A stretch of DNA of 38,150 bases, taken from contig JAJZVO010000040.1 in assembly GCA_021845665.1 (NCBI GenBank), forward strand, positions 1 through 38,150, read 5' to 3'. The notes under the pieces were generated by a model. The model saw only the letters and a program-made list of their open reading frames with translations. It was not told where the DNA came from and ran no database searches. This document shows, in pieces, positions 18,701 to 27,059 of this stretch. The first letter of the stretch is position 1. Every line of letters begins with the position of its first letter. Position numbers and translations under genes: made by a program. Source of the DNA: Bacteroidota bacterium (lineage in GTDB: Bacteria; Bacteroidota; Ignavibacteria; Kryptoniales; JAKASW01).

Positions 18701-18981
18701 TTGACTTCCTGTGTTTTGTAGCCCACGTCGGATACAGTAATTGTGTAAGGACCGCCGACTCTCATACCGCGAATGTAATAGCGGCCATCGAGCTGCGTGC
18801 TGTTACCGTACTTGGTTCCTGACGGGATATGAAGCGCAATCACCGTCGCTCCGGGAACCGGCTGACCGTTTGTATCCTTGACCGTTCCGCTTATCGACGC
18901 AGTTGTGACACCCTGCGCATAAATAGAGACTGGAACGACAAGGAGCAGAGTCAGGAGAAGGAAACCTCGTAACATTTGCAT
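15781..18981 (-). CDS. TonB-dependent receptor, Oar-like, with carboxypeptidase-regulatory-like domain
   Basis: This is a 1066-residue outer-membrane protein. A signal peptide ends at IYAQ. A CarboxypepD_reg-like Ig domain spans about 27-115 (ASISGTVKDTNGQPVPGATV, DGRYYIRGMRVGGPYTITV). A plug follows at about 130-240 (SFQDFEALSPDF, NNIQIDGANYNDLFGLP, FDVRQGGFTGGEVNAITRSG), then a large beta-barrel ending in phenylalanine (MQLGARYNF). This matches Oar-type receptors, which lack a SusD partner; none is encoded here. The family imports or exports large substrates using TonB energy and some members move proteases; the ligand is not predictable. AAAGGAG lies 6 nt before ATG 18981. The gene is monocistronic, bounded by a 1.1-kb gap upstream and tandem hairpins downstream. 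Confidence 0.92.
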   Translation of the reverse strand: MQMLRGFLLLTLLLVVPVSIYAQGVTTASISGTVKDTNGQPVPGATVIALHIPSGTKYGNSTQLDGRYYIRGMRVGGPYTITVSDVGYKTQEVKNVFLEIGQNLELNFKLTQQAVSVGGVEVIANAPGLSNTNRTGAATTVSRKFIESFPTITRSFQDFEALSPDFVGNSALGRNNKYNNIQIDGANYNDLFGLPSSGTPGGQAGTTPISLDAIQTFQVSLAPFDVRQGGFTGGEVNAITRSGTNRFDGSIYFFGQNQNFVGLSPNAARTPYPKFSNVQTGFRLGGPIIRNKLFFFVNGEIDRERQPYQDISGAPDSVIQQFTNILEQKYGLNPGTANTYTALTPSNKVFARVDYNMSETEKLSLRYNFVNANQDVITRSSNTLYLSSAAYTFNDKTNSIVAQLNSAFGSNLSNEAILNYTSIIDHRVVPNPLMPMIELYHPAGFSTGTIVAGSEQYSGANHTYQYIWELTDNLSLSLGRHLLTFGTHDESFTFNNLFLPDYYGYYQFNSLASLEAGQPYNFKHDYSNIAGVQQPMANWSAIQYGLYAQDEWSLIQNLKVTYGLRLDVPTFPTQPYNNPTFDSTFAFMGLRTDQTPKPEFLFSPRIGLNWDINGDRQWVVRGGAGVFTGRVPYVWISNQYSNTGVDVNRLSVYGLPGGFFNPNPLDQPVAGGALVPITTTEIDMTSPNFRMPQVLRVDLAVDHALPYGFVGTLEGLFSQSLNDVMYQNINIVPNAAPDTYVGLGGRPLYGTPKAGTYNPGWNYNLVSKNYTDVMYMTNTNRPYEYDLTASLHRQFGEGIFQILGNKMINDEMFLDLSYTYSQSYDQNAVTSSQAYSQWRYNPIPGNPNNPPLAVSDFSVPNRVVASISEEVEYAHGFATTLSLFYTGESGPPFSYIYNGDVNGDGSNANDLLYVPKNSTPGGDINLVVKQSGSWVAAPASAYTELANYINSDTYLSKYKGQIFPRNAGRSPWDGQLNLRLAEDIPTVAGQNLEFTLDILNVLNLLNHNWGYVETVEYGTYGLLNYEGMNAAGQPTFALALPSSGHPWSPDPFYSRWQMQLGARYNF

Positions 18982-19640
18982 GAGTTGCTCCTTTCGGTTT
19001 GGTAAAAGGTAACTTCGTAGGGAATTAGTTTTGTGAAGGTGTGCAGTAACGTAATAATCCCGGAATGGTATATGGTTGTCCGCTGCATCACTTCAGCCTC
19101 GGTGAAAAAATAGTTTTCGTGTCCCGCAAATGCAAGCAGAAGGAGGCTAACAAAAGGTTAAGTCTTGTAATTGCCAACATCCGTTTAGGATGACGTCAAG
19201 GATTCTACTACCCACGAGTCATACTGGACGGAATTGTTTAGTGTTCCCGGATGCATCCCTGGGGTTGAAGATTGTCCGGACAACCATCGGCGTTCACCTT
19301 GCCGGACTCTTGCAGGCAAACCGACGATGCATAACCCGAGTCTCTGTGAGCTTTGTAAAAGTGCGCCCGCATGCATATCCTTTCTACACCAGTGAATCAT
19401 CATAGGGAAAGCTGCCTGTACATCGGAGATTCGACCGAAAGGATTGAAGAGCACACGACTGCCCGGAAGCGGAGAGTCAGCGAGTGCACTTCGAAGCGGC
19501 CTTAGAGGAAGAGCGCTGAGCCGCAGTGGCGCCACCGCTACTAATATTCACTCCCGAAAACCCGTGTCTTGCCGCACTTAAGAGATATTCTTAGCGACGG
19601 CAAATGGAGGCATCTCGGAGTAACAATAAGCGGATAGCTG
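18982..19640 (-). other. Gene-poor region upstream of the TonB receptor
   Basis: About 660 nt contain no convincing gene. The longest open frame (19535-19185, minus) reads as low-quality protein with many stops in the neighbouring frames, no ribosome site and no recognisable domain. The first 100 nt presumably hold the receptor promoter, but no element with the spacing seen elsewhere was found. The region may contain further debris of the decayed peptidase gene described at 19641-19900. Confidence 0.4.
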
Positions 19641-19900
19641 GAGTGGCTCCCGTCGTACCAGATTTGCACCGGCTGCTTCTAGTCTTTAGAAGTGCCGTCT
19701 TTCGACCGATGCTTATCCATCACGTCGGAGCCTAAGTTGGTATCTTGAAGTGCCGGGAGATTTCAATATCTAGTTTTCCTCCGCGTGCCGGAAGCGGTCT
19801 TTCAAGATATATAATCATCCTGGGACCGTCGACGACACAGATGATATTTTCCTTCTCATAATTATCTCCCACATTTCTTGGGAAGAGGGGTTGGAGGAAA
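19641..19900 (-). pseudogene. Decayed M1-family metallopeptidase fragment
   Basis: On the minus strand one frame reads LFPRNVGDNYEKENIICVV, then DGPRMIIYLERPLPARGGKL, DIEISRHFKIPT and a TAG at 19734-19732. After a frame change it continues SDVMDKHRSKDGTSKD, a stop, and QPVQIWYD. This order matches the N-terminal domain of bacterial M1 aminopeptidase-like proteins, where a proline-rich (L/P)KPLxPG strand leads to a (W)xFKIPxxGSDRMG segment, a (S/K)KDG turn and AQWYPR. The tryptophan expected before FKIP is replaced by arginine (one transition), and there are stops and at least one frameshift. No zinc motif was found nearby, so only a fragment remains. Confidence 0.5.
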
Positions 19901-20119
19901 AAGTGGATCAAAGCGCTAAATCAGATCACTTTCGTTAACAGGGCTAATGATTCGAAGCTGGAGGAAACGCCGGAGGCGTTCACGAAGCGCTGTCATGTGA
20001 AAAAGGACGGTCATAGGAGAAAAGGGTTCATAAGAGTTGCATTCCATCCCGTTCGTGGAGTACAAGCTTAAGAAAGAGAGAGGCTGTTAGAACAGGATAG
20101 AATGGAAGACAAAGGACAA

Positions 20120-20896
20120 TCAGCCGAAACGGCCGGTTATGTAGTCTTCGGTCTGTTTCTTCTTAGGCCTTGTGAACATGTCGCGCGTGCCGCTGAATTC
20201 AATGAGCTCGCCGATGTAGAAGAACGCGGTGTTGTCGCTGACACGTGCCGCCTGCTGCATGTTGTGAGTCACGATGACGATAGTGTATTTGTCTTTCAGT
20301 TGGAAAATAAGTTCCTCGATCTTTGCAGTCGAAAGAGGGTCGAGAGCCGAAGCGGGTTCGTCCATGAGGATAACTTCGGGACCGACCGCGAGGGTTCTCG
20401 CTATGCAGAGTCTTTGCTGCTGACCGCCGGACAGACTCGCGCCCGATTTCTTAAGCGAGTCCTTCACTTCATCCCACAAGGCCGCCTGGACAAGGGTTTT
20501 CTCGACGACCTCGTCAAGTTCTTTCCGTTTGTGTCTACCGGTGAGCTTCAGGCCAGCGACGACATTGTCGTAGATTGACATCGACGGGAATGGGTTCGGT
20601 TTCTGGAAGACCATGCCGATTTTCTTTCTTACGAGGACGGGGTCGACGCCGGAAGCGTAGATATCCGTTCCATCGACCAGCACCCTACCCATGATCCGCG
20701 CATCGCGAGCGAGCTCATGCATTCGGTTCAAGGTTCTGAGGAACGTCGTCTTCCCGCAGCCGGATGGGCCGATGAAAGCTGTGACCATCGACTTGGGGAT
20801 TGAGATGCTGATTCCCTTGAGTACCTGGACTTTTCCAAAATAGGCCTTGAGATCTTCGGTGACAATGCCAGTCGTATATTCAGGTGTAGTGGTCAT
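20120..20896 (-). CDS. pstB: Phosphate ABC transporter ATP-binding protein
   Basis: This 258-residue ABC ATPase of the PstB subfamily has Walker [18 protein letters not shown], the Q-loop in [17 protein letters not shown] (diagnostic for PstB), signature [16 protein letters not shown], Walker [14 protein letters not shown], and the switch histidine in [14 protein letters not shown]. It powers high-affinity phosphate import through PstC-PstA at the inner membrane. The ATG overlaps the pstA stop (ATGA at 20896-20893), indicating translational coupling. It is the last gene of the run; no phoU follows, and only decayed sequence lies downstream. No clear terminator is visible after the stop. Confidence 0.96.
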   Translation of the reverse strand: MTTTPEYTTGIVTEDLKAYFGKVQVLKGISISIPKSMVTAFIGPSGCGKTTFLRTLNRMHELARDARIMGRVLVDGTDIYASGVDPVLVRKKIGMVFQKPNPFPSMSIYDNVVAGLKLTGRHKRKELDEVVEKTLVQAALWDEVKDSLKKSGASLSGGQQQRLCIARTLAVGPEVILMDEPASALDPLSTAKIEELIFQLKDKYTIVIVTHNMQQAARVSDNTAFFYIGELIEFSGTRDMFTRPKKKQTEDYITGRFG

Positions 20897-21747
20897 ACAG
20901 AATGCTCATCTTTCTGTCTTGAGAAGGCCCTCATTCCAAGATTTGCGATCAGTATCGCGAGAACCAAGACCAGTGCGCCCGCCCATGCCTGGCGGTGCCA
21001 GTCTCTATAAGGAGATATCGCATAGTTGAATATCTGAACCGGCAACGTCGAAATCGGCTGAGTCAGGCTGTAGCTGAAGAAGGCATTGTTGAAGCTCGTG
21101 AAAAGCAGGGGTGCGGTCTCGCCGAGGACTCTGGCGCCCGCCAGGAGTATTCCAGTTATGATGCCGCTTTTGGCACTCCTTAATATGACCGAGAGTACAG
21201 TCCGCCAATAAGGGACACCGAGAGCGAGCGAAGCCTCGCGTATTGAGTTGGGCACAGTCTGCAGGATCTCATCGGTTGTACGCAGAACCGTAGGAATCAT
21301 CATGACGCCGAGGGCAAATCCACCCGCGAGGACGCTGAAGCTTTTCATCGGGAGGACAACCACGGTGTACGCGAAGACGCCCATTACGATCGACGGTGTG
21401 CCGTTGAGGACGTCGGCGACGAACCGGACGACATTGGAGAATTTCGCTTGTGGGAATTCTCCAAGGAAGATTCCGCCGAAGAGTCCGATCGGGATCCCGA
21501 TGAGCGCCGCGATTCCGACGACGTATGCGGAGCCGATGATCGCATTGGCCATTCCTCCTCCCGGTTCGCCGACAGGGGCAGGCCTGTGAAGCAAGAAGTT
21601 CATGTTGACCGAAGCGGCACCCTTATAGAAAAGATACCCTACGATCAGAATAAGCGGGAGAAGCACCACGAGCATGCTCGAAGAGAAAAGGGCTGTAAAA
21701 AAGCCGCTCGATATTTTCCGGCGCCAGTAGGAGAAACCGCTCCCCAC
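20893..21747 (-). CDS. pstA: Phosphate ABC transporter permease PstA
   Basis: This membrane permease has about six helices and the BPD-type EAA loop in [21 protein letters not shown]. Other PstA features are [14 protein letters not shown] and [20 protein letters not shown] favour the GTG at 21747 (284 residues), which has AGGA 8 nt upstream, follows the pstC stop by 14 nt and begins just before the YWRRK basic patch. Alternatives are TTG 21786 with AAGG 8 nt upstream and GTG 21795, both overlapping pstC; the extra residues are acidic and unlike a PstA start. It forms the channel with PstC. Confidence 0.93.
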   Translation of the reverse strand: MGSGFSYWRRKISSGFFTALFSSSMLVVLLPLILIVGYLFYKGAASVNMNFLLHRPAPVGEPGGGMANAIIGSAYVVGIAALIGIPIGLFGGIFLGEFPQAKFSNVVRFVADVLNGTPSIVMGVFAYTVVVLPMKSFSVLAGGFALGVMMIPTVLRTTDEILQTVPNSIREASLALGVPYWRTVLSVILRSAKSGIITGILLAGARVLGETAPLLFTSFNNAFFSYSLTQPISTLPVQIFNYAISPYRDWHRQAWAGALVLVLAILIANLGMRAFSRQKDEHSV

Positions 21748-21761
21748 AAGGACCGTCCTGC

Positions 21762-22730
21762 CTACAGCGCTTTGGTCGTCCGCCAAATCAACCACCTTGC
21801 AATCGCATTAACTATTAGAGTAATCAAAAGAAGAATGAAGGCTATTGCAATCAACGCAGACAGATAGGAAGTATAGGTTGCCTCCGTGAACTCATTCGCG
21901 ATGACTGCGGCCATCGTATATCCGGGTTGAAAGAGTGATTCGGTTATCTTGGGAGTATTCCCGATAACCATAGTAACCGCCATTGTTTCGCCAAGTGCTC
22001 TAGCGAGTGCGAGAACTATCGAGCCCAGAATTCCGCTTCTGGCGAAAGGAAGTGCGATCTTCTTAAGAGTTTCCCAACGAGTCGCGCCGAGAGCGTACAT
22101 GCCTTCCTTCAGAGGGACAGGAACGGTGCGGAGCACTTCCGTTGAGACAGATATAATGAAGGGCACAATCATAATCGCAAGTATCAATGAAGCCGTAAGG
22201 AAACCGATGCCGAGTGCATAGCCTTTGAAGAACGGGAGATAGCCGAAATTGTTCTGAAGGAAAGGTTCCACGACATTTGCCATCAAAGGCGAGAGGACGA
22301 AGATACCCCAGAGGCCATAAATGACGCTCGGTATTCCTGCAAGAAGTTCGACGAGCGGCTGCAAAAGCTTCGTGAGCCATTTCGGCGCAAGCTCAGCCAG
22401 AAATATCGCGGTACCTATTCCGAGCGGCGTCGCGATCAGGAGTGCGAGGAACGACGTTACGAGAGTTCCGTAAATGAACGGAAGGGCACCGAAGACTTCG
22501 CTTACCGGGTTCCAGGTGGTCCCTTTTACAAAATTCCAGAAGCCTGCATTTGCAAACGCTTCGCGAGAAGACAAATATAGCTCGATGCCGAGCCAAACCA
22601 ACAAGACGATGACAAGAAAGGCAAAAAAACCGAGCACGGCCTTGAAAACCGCATCGGCTCTTATGAAAGATTTTCGTTCGACCTTGAGCGGTCCCGCAAT
22701 AGCTCCTGCATTCTCTATTTCGACAGCCAT
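21762..22730 (-). CDS. pstC: Phosphate ABC transporter permease PstC
   Basis: This 322-residue permease has a cytoplasmic N-tail, a first helix at about 30-50, and five further helices. It shows PstC hallmarks: GTTWNPVSEVFGALPFIYGT, the LLAGIPSVIYGLWG loop and the EAA motif KEGMYALGATRWETLKKIAL. It is first in pstC-pstA-pstB. The expected upstream pstS (periplasmic phosphate binder) is missing; instead the gene for a VWA protein ends 82 nt upstream. There is no Shine-Dalgarno at usable distance from ATG 22730, and the promoter core lies only 6 nt upstream, suggesting a leaderless mRNA under Pho control. Confidence 0.95.
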   Translation of the reverse strand: MAVEIENAGAIAGPLKVERKSFIRADAVFKAVLGFFAFLVIVLLVWLGIELYLSSREAFANAGFWNFVKGTTWNPVSEVFGALPFIYGTLVTSFLALLIATPLGIGTAIFLAELAPKWLTKLLQPLVELLAGIPSVIYGLWGIFVLSPLMANVVEPFLQNNFGYLPFFKGYALGIGFLTASLILAIMIVPFIISVSTEVLRTVPVPLKEGMYALGATRWETLKKIALPFARSGILGSIVLALARALGETMAVTMVIGNTPKITESLFQPGYTMAAVIANEFTEATYTSYLSALIAIAFILLLITLIVNAIARWLIWRTTKAL

Positions 22731-22734
22731 CCTA

Positions 22735-22790
22735 TAAAATTATCCAGGGGCATTTACTTGGAGGTTAATTTAATATTAAGGAATTGTTAA
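22735..22790 (-). promoter_or_regulatory. Probable Pho box and promoter of pstCAB
   Basis: On the minus strand three hexamers, TTAACA (22790-22785), TTAATA (22779-22774) and TTAACC (22768-22763), recur with an exact 11-nt period, the spacing of PhoB/PhoP direct repeats. The last repeat ends in the place of the -33 element: its TTAA is 20 nt upstream of GATAATTT (22744-22737). Activator repeats replacing the upstream promoter element is the classical Pho-regulon layout. The core element lies 6 nt before the pstC ATG. Confidence 0.6.
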
Positions 22791-22812
22791 GCGAATTTGA
22801 TGCCAGTGTTAA

Positions 22813-24954
22813 CTACGGAAGCCCCCAGAGCTTCCTCATTGTCCATTCAATTGCGAGCAGGACGAAGACGATCGCCAGAATGGGAAGTGACGAAAGGAGC
22901 TCGAAACTCCTGGATTGTGAAATTTCAGTCGGCTCTTTCCAGGATGGCTCCAGGTTAATCCCATTCCGCACGAACTGAGAAGGCGTAAAGAACATTCCTC
23001 CCGAGACTGAGGCAATCTGTCTGAGAAGAGACACATTCATGGCAGTCCGGATATACTCTATGTTAAGCGGTTCCACGGTCACAATTCCGCTGTCGGCGCC
23101 GGCAAATGTAGAACCGGAGGTGGCATCCGCAACGTATTCGTATCTCCCCTCGCCCAACCCAGACAGGTTTCCCGTGTAAGCTCCTTTACCCACTGACGAT
23201 AGTTTTATTGCAGATATCTTCTTCCCGTTCTTCTCATTCACAGCGAGGTCTACATTTGCTCGATCGACCGGCTTCCCGTCCTGTCCGACAAGGAGCGCGT
23301 TGAAATGGATAGTCTCCGACGGGTCATAGATGCTCTTATCGGTGCGGACCGTAAGAAGTTTCTGCTTACCGCTGCTTATCATCGTCCGTAGAAGCGCAGC
23401 CAGGAAATCCTTGAGGAAATCGTTCCGGAGACCGCTTATCGGACTCATGAGCTGAAGCCTCCAGAGACCGTATGCAAGGAATGCAGCGCTTCGGCCGGCA
23501 GGGTCTGCGAGGAACACCGGGGATGAGTATTTAACGCCGCTCATCACAGGCGACGCAAGGACTTCCGATCCGGAAGTGGGTGCACAGTCAATTCTCTGAT
23601 AATACAGAGGTGGGAACAAGGAAGAATTTGCCTCGACCAGTGAATAGACTGGTTGGAGTGTTGCAGGAATGTCCTGCCCCACCAGCGGAGAAATCCCGAC
23701 CTGATATTCGCCCGGTTGATACATCGAGACCTTGAAAGGAAGTCTCGGAAGTTGGCCTACGTTTCGCGGTGAAAAGTCCGACCCCGCGAAATACACATAA
23801 GGAAGGTTTTCTCTGTTTAGCTTGCCGATAACCTCGCTCATAGTGAGTGCCGATCTGTCGTTTGGAAAATCATACAGCACGGCGGCATCGTAACTTCCGG
23901 CAAGAATCGCGGGGGCGTTTTTCTCGTAGAAAGTGTCGCCGGTTCTCTGGACCAGCACCCTCAATTCGAAATCGCCGCTCGATTCGATGTTCCTCCGTAA
24001 GAAGGCGACATCTGTTGCGGGAGATCCTGCCACAAGAAGAATCGAATACTTTCCCTTCCGTACATCAACGCTTACGGAGGCAGAATTATTTTTGGTGCTG
24101 AATTCACCGCTTAGCGGAGGTACATACACTTTCAACAGATGGGTCCCGGTTGTCAGTGGTGTGTAATCAAACGATGCTTCGACCTCACCACGTTCCGGCA
24201 GGGTAACCGTCTCTGACGCCACTTCCCTTCCTTCATCGATAAGGTTAGCCGTCACTAACGCCGATCCATAACCGTTCGAGCCGATGATCGCCCTGACGAC
24301 GCTCTTCTTGCCGGCATACATCGACGGAGCAGGAATAACCTGACGGACGATCACATCCTTTGGTAAAGTTGAATCGCCGATTCCGATTGTATAAACCGGG
24401 AATGTCATATTTCGCACCAGGTTCGTCGGATTACCGCCCATGTTATAGTCGCCGTCGGAGATTAGAATTGCAAAGGCAGTGCGACCATAGTCATCCATCC
24501 TTAGAGATTTCTCGACGGCCGCAGAGATATCGGTGCCGGGCCGGTCATAGCGAAGAGAATCGATATTGCGGTGAGGCAAAATCTTCTCTCCAAATACAAC
24601 TGCATCGATCTTGAAGTAATGCTCGATCGTATCGAACGAAGCACTCTTCAGGACATACCGAACCGCTGCCGGACGCGCCATCGATGCGTCTTTTAGTGAC
24701 ATGCTTTTCGAATCGTCGACCAGGAGGAGCACATCCTTCTTTTTGTATTCGAAACTCACAAAGTCCGTGACAAGATTTGTCATGGCAAGAAAAAGGAAGA
24801 ACAACGAAGCCCAGCGCAGCGTACCCAGGAACGCTTTGCGAGGCCGGGAAATCACATCCAACTTACGATACATCAAATACGCGAGGCTCGCGGAGACAAG
24901 CGCGAACAGGATAAACAGGTAGAAAGGGATATCGAAATGAATCTGAAAATTCAT
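22813..24954 (-). CDS. VWA-domain membrane protein with GATase-like and beta domains
   Basis: This 713-residue protein has two N-terminal membrane helices (about 10-29 and 43-63) and a von Willebrand A domain (about 74-200) with a complete MIDAS metal site: D80xS82xS84, Thr141 in GTDIS and Asp167 in LISDGDY. A beta-sandwich (about 205-300) and a Rossmann-like segment resembling glutamine-amidotransferase-like folds (about 310-430, starting YSILLVAGSPATD) follow. Another Ig-like domain (about 545-640) precedes a final helix near the C-terminus (LLSSLPILAIVFVLLAIEW). This plan is common for large VWA proteins paired with MoxR ATPases in Bacteroidota. Most of the chain would face the periplasm if the C-terminal helix is the third crossing. 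It overlaps the S8 protease gene by 4 nt (ATGA). The partner is likely the MoxR protein two genes upstream. Confidence 0.82.
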   Translation of the reverse strand: MNFQIHFDIPFYLFILFALVSASLAYLMYRKLDVISRPRKAFLGTLRWASLFFLFLAMTNLVTDFVSFEYKKKDVLLLVDDSKSMSLKDASMARPAAVRYVLKSASFDTIEHYFKIDAVVFGEKILPHRNIDSLRYDRPGTDISAAVEKSLRMDDYGRTAFAILISDGDYNMGGNPTNLVRNMTFPVYTIGIGDSTLPKDVIVRQVIPAPSMYAGKKSVVRAIIGSNGYGSALVTANLIDEGREVASETVTLPERGEVEASFDYTPLTTGTHLLKVYVPPLSGEFSTKNNSASVSVDVRKGKYSILLVAGSPATDVAFLRRNIESSGDFELRVLVQRTGDTFYEKNAPAILAGSYDAAVLYDFPNDRSALTMSEVIGKLNRENLPYVYFAGSDFSPRNVGQLPRLPFKVSMYQPGEYQVGISPLVGQDIPATLQPVYSLVEANSSLFPPLYYQRIDCAPTSGSEVLASPVMSGVKYSSPVFLADPAGRSAAFLAYGLWRLQLMSPISGLRNDFLKDFLAALLRTMISSGKQKLLTVRTDKSIYDPSETIHFNALLVGQDGKPVDRANVDLAVNEKNGKKISAIKLSSVGKGAYTGNLSGLGEGRYEYVADATSGSTFAGADSGIVTVEPLNIEYIRTAMNVSLLRQIASVSGGMFFTPSQFVRNGINLEPSWKEPTEISQSRSFELLSSLPILAIVFVLLAIEWTMRKLWGLP

Positions 24955-27056
24955 TTCAAATAGAGGACCTTTTCAACTTTCATGACTCCGTCTATGATAA
25001 TACGAATAAAATAGACTCCACTGCTTGCCCTGTTCCCGGTGGAGGTGGTACCGTTCCAATCCACTTCCTGGTAGCCGGTAGGCAAGGCTCCGTTGAAAAG
25101 ACCGGCGACCTTTCTCCCGAGCACATCGTAAACGTCTACTGCAACATCCGATCCTTTATAAAGCACAAAGGGGATATGGACCTGCAGGCTGAACGGGTTT
25201 GGATAAGCTGCATAGGACCGGAATGCCTGCGCCGGTGGGGGCGGGACCGACTCAAGTCCTCCGACACTAAAAGGTGCAGATGAGCCGTAATATGGTACAT
25301 CGAGGTTCTTTCCCGATGAATCCACAAGATCGAAATAAGAATTCATTGACTGCGGCGACAAAGCGGGAAGCGGCGCAACGAAGGCATACTGGTTAGCCGT
25401 GTCGGTTGGAAACACGCGTGCAGATTGAAAGCCTGAACCATCATAAGAGTAATATGCCCTGCTCATTCGCGTATCGATTCCAGACGTACTGAATGCTTTT
25501 ACCGCGACGTAGACGACGGAATCCTCCTGCCATGTCACGAAGCTGTTAGAGCCGACAAAGCCGATTTTCCTGACGGCATTCCATGCATTGACAATTCCCC
25601 AACCGTAGTAGTCGTTGGGATAAGACGACGACAACGGATCGCCGGGAAAATGCGGCTGGACGGCGGTCTGTTTCAGCAGATCGATGACCTGCATTGGAGT
25701 GTAATCTGGACGAACCGACAGAATCAAGGAAGCGATCCCGGCTGTTATCGGCGTGGAAAAGGAAGTGCCGCTTTCGTAATCGTACGTATCGGGGCCGGGG
25801 ACGGTAGCGACGTAATCGTCGACGCCGTCGGCGACGAGGTCAGGCTTTATTCTCCCATCGTTGGTGGGCCCGGTGGAGCTGAAACCTGCGAGCTGTCCCG
25901 TCTGGTCCACCGCTCCGACGGAGATGATGCTGTCCGCATCCGCCGGTACATCCATTGTCCCAATGGTGCCGTTGCCATTTCCTTCGTTGCCCATCGCCTG
26001 TACCACTATGACACCCAGCCTTGCCGCGATCGTCGCTGCCCTGCTTGCAAAGGACGTCTTGCCGTTGAAGTCACCCCTCGAAAAGAAATAAGAGATGGAT
26101 GAATCCACCTGTCCGGTGGAGTCGACATAAGTGCTGTATGCGACGGAAGACGATACGACATCAACTCCATGAGCCTCCATCCATTCGAGGCCTTCGACCC
26201 AGTCGTCCTCTTCCCATTGAAAATCCGTCACCGGCACGTACTCAGTCTTGGCGAGCATGAAAGAAGAACCGTAAGAGGCGCCGACTATGCTGCCGGGAGA
26301 ATACCCGCCGAGCACGGATAGAGTTGAGGTCCCGTGGTTATCCTGATACGAAGAGTCTCCGGGCTGGTTCGCCGTGATGGAATCGTTCTGGACGAAATCA
26401 TGTTCACCGATTATCTTGATATTCTTGAGAGCGTTGTGAGTCTCATACCTAAAACCCGAGTCGAGCATGCCGATCAGAACGCCTTTCCCGTCGATGCCGA
26501 GGGACTGCACCTGAGGAACGCCGCTCAACTCAAGCTGTTCAAATGAAGGTCCGTAGAAGGCAGAGTCTCCCGCGACGTTGACACTCGACACCTTGAATAG
26601 GAGCGAGTGCGGATTTCCCGGGCGCGCGACCATGCGGATCGGCACGATGGAAGTAGCGACCTTCTGAACGCCTCTCACAAATGGAAATCGCATCGCGCCC
26701 ACTATCTGAAGCGAGTCCGTTACAACCGTCGCTGCGTTGAACCAGCGGCTGGTCCCTATCACTTTGAGGCCGATGCTCTCCAGGCTGTCTATGTATCCTG
26801 AGTAGACGGGAAAATCCATTACCGAAACTATATTGGACGGGGGAAGTACCTTCAGGCGCCGGGTGATAGCACGCTGGTCGAGTACATTATGGCTCAGGAG
26901 ATATCGTTCCGCAGCTCCGCCGAGGGAAAAGTCGGTAAAACCATCGGCCTCGGGTTTGTTTTTAAAGAAGACCCAGTAGCGGCTCTGTGCGTAGACCTTA
27001 GGAGAAGTAAACGCTGCAAATGTAAGAAGCAACAGAAGAGTTGTTCGGACTTTCAC
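24951..27056 (-). CDS. S8 (subtilisin-like) serine protease with T9SS type A sorting domain
   Basis: This 701-residue secreted protease has a signal peptide (about 1-23, ending VYAQ). A pro-region of about 24-180 is followed by a subtilisin domain with catalytic Asp199 (IGMLDSGF), His241 (DNHGTSTLS), oxyanion Asn357 (AMGNEGNGN) and Ser432 (GTSFSTPITAG). The C-terminal 85 residues (about 615-701) are a T9SS sorting domain: AYPNPFSLQVHIPF, VAVDVYDVLGRKV, and a terminal GVYFIRI...KVEKVLYLK strand pair. It should cross the outer membrane by type IX secretion and be released or anchored at the surface. The GTG start lies 3 nt after the MoxR stop and the stop overlaps the VWA gene, so translation is coupled on both sides. 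Placement inside a MoxR-VWA pair is unusual. Confidence 0.93.
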   Translation of the reverse strand: MKVRTTLLLLLTFAAFTSPKVYAQSRYWVFFKNKPEADGFTDFSLGGAAERYLLSHNVLDQRAITRRLKVLPPSNIVSVMDFPVYSGYIDSLESIGLKVIGTSRWFNAATVVTDSLQIVGAMRFPFVRGVQKVATSIVPIRMVARPGNPHSLLFKVSSVNVAGDSAFYGPSFEQLELSGVPQVQSLGIDGKGVLIGMLDSGFRYETHNALKNIKIIGEHDFVQNDSITANQPGDSSYQDNHGTSTLSVLGGYSPGSIVGASYGSSFMLAKTEYVPVTDFQWEEDDWVEGLEWMEAHGVDVVSSSVAYSTYVDSTGQVDSSISYFFSRGDFNGKTSFASRAATIAARLGVIVVQAMGNEGNGNGTIGTMDVPADADSIISVGAVDQTGQLAGFSSTGPTNDGRIKPDLVADGVDDYVATVPGPDTYDYESGTSFSTPITAGIASLILSVRPDYTPMQVIDLLKQTAVQPHFPGDPLSSSYPNDYYGWGIVNAWNAVRKIGFVGSNSFVTWQEDSVVYVAVKAFSTSGIDTRMSRAYYSYDGSGFQSARVFPTDTANQYAFVAPLPALSPQSMNSYFDLVDSSGKNLDVPYYGSSAPFSVGGLESVPPPPAQAFRSYAAYPNPFSLQVHIPFVLYKGSDVAVDVYDVLGRKVAGLFNGALPTGYQEVDWNGTTSTGNRASSGVYFIRIIIDGVMKVEKVLYLK

Positions 27057-27059
27057 GAA

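Noticed and set aside
19185-19535. A 116-codon minus-strand frame upstream of the TonB receptor
   Set aside because: Composition is not protein-like, no ribosome site or known domain is visible, and the region appears to contain decayed sequence.
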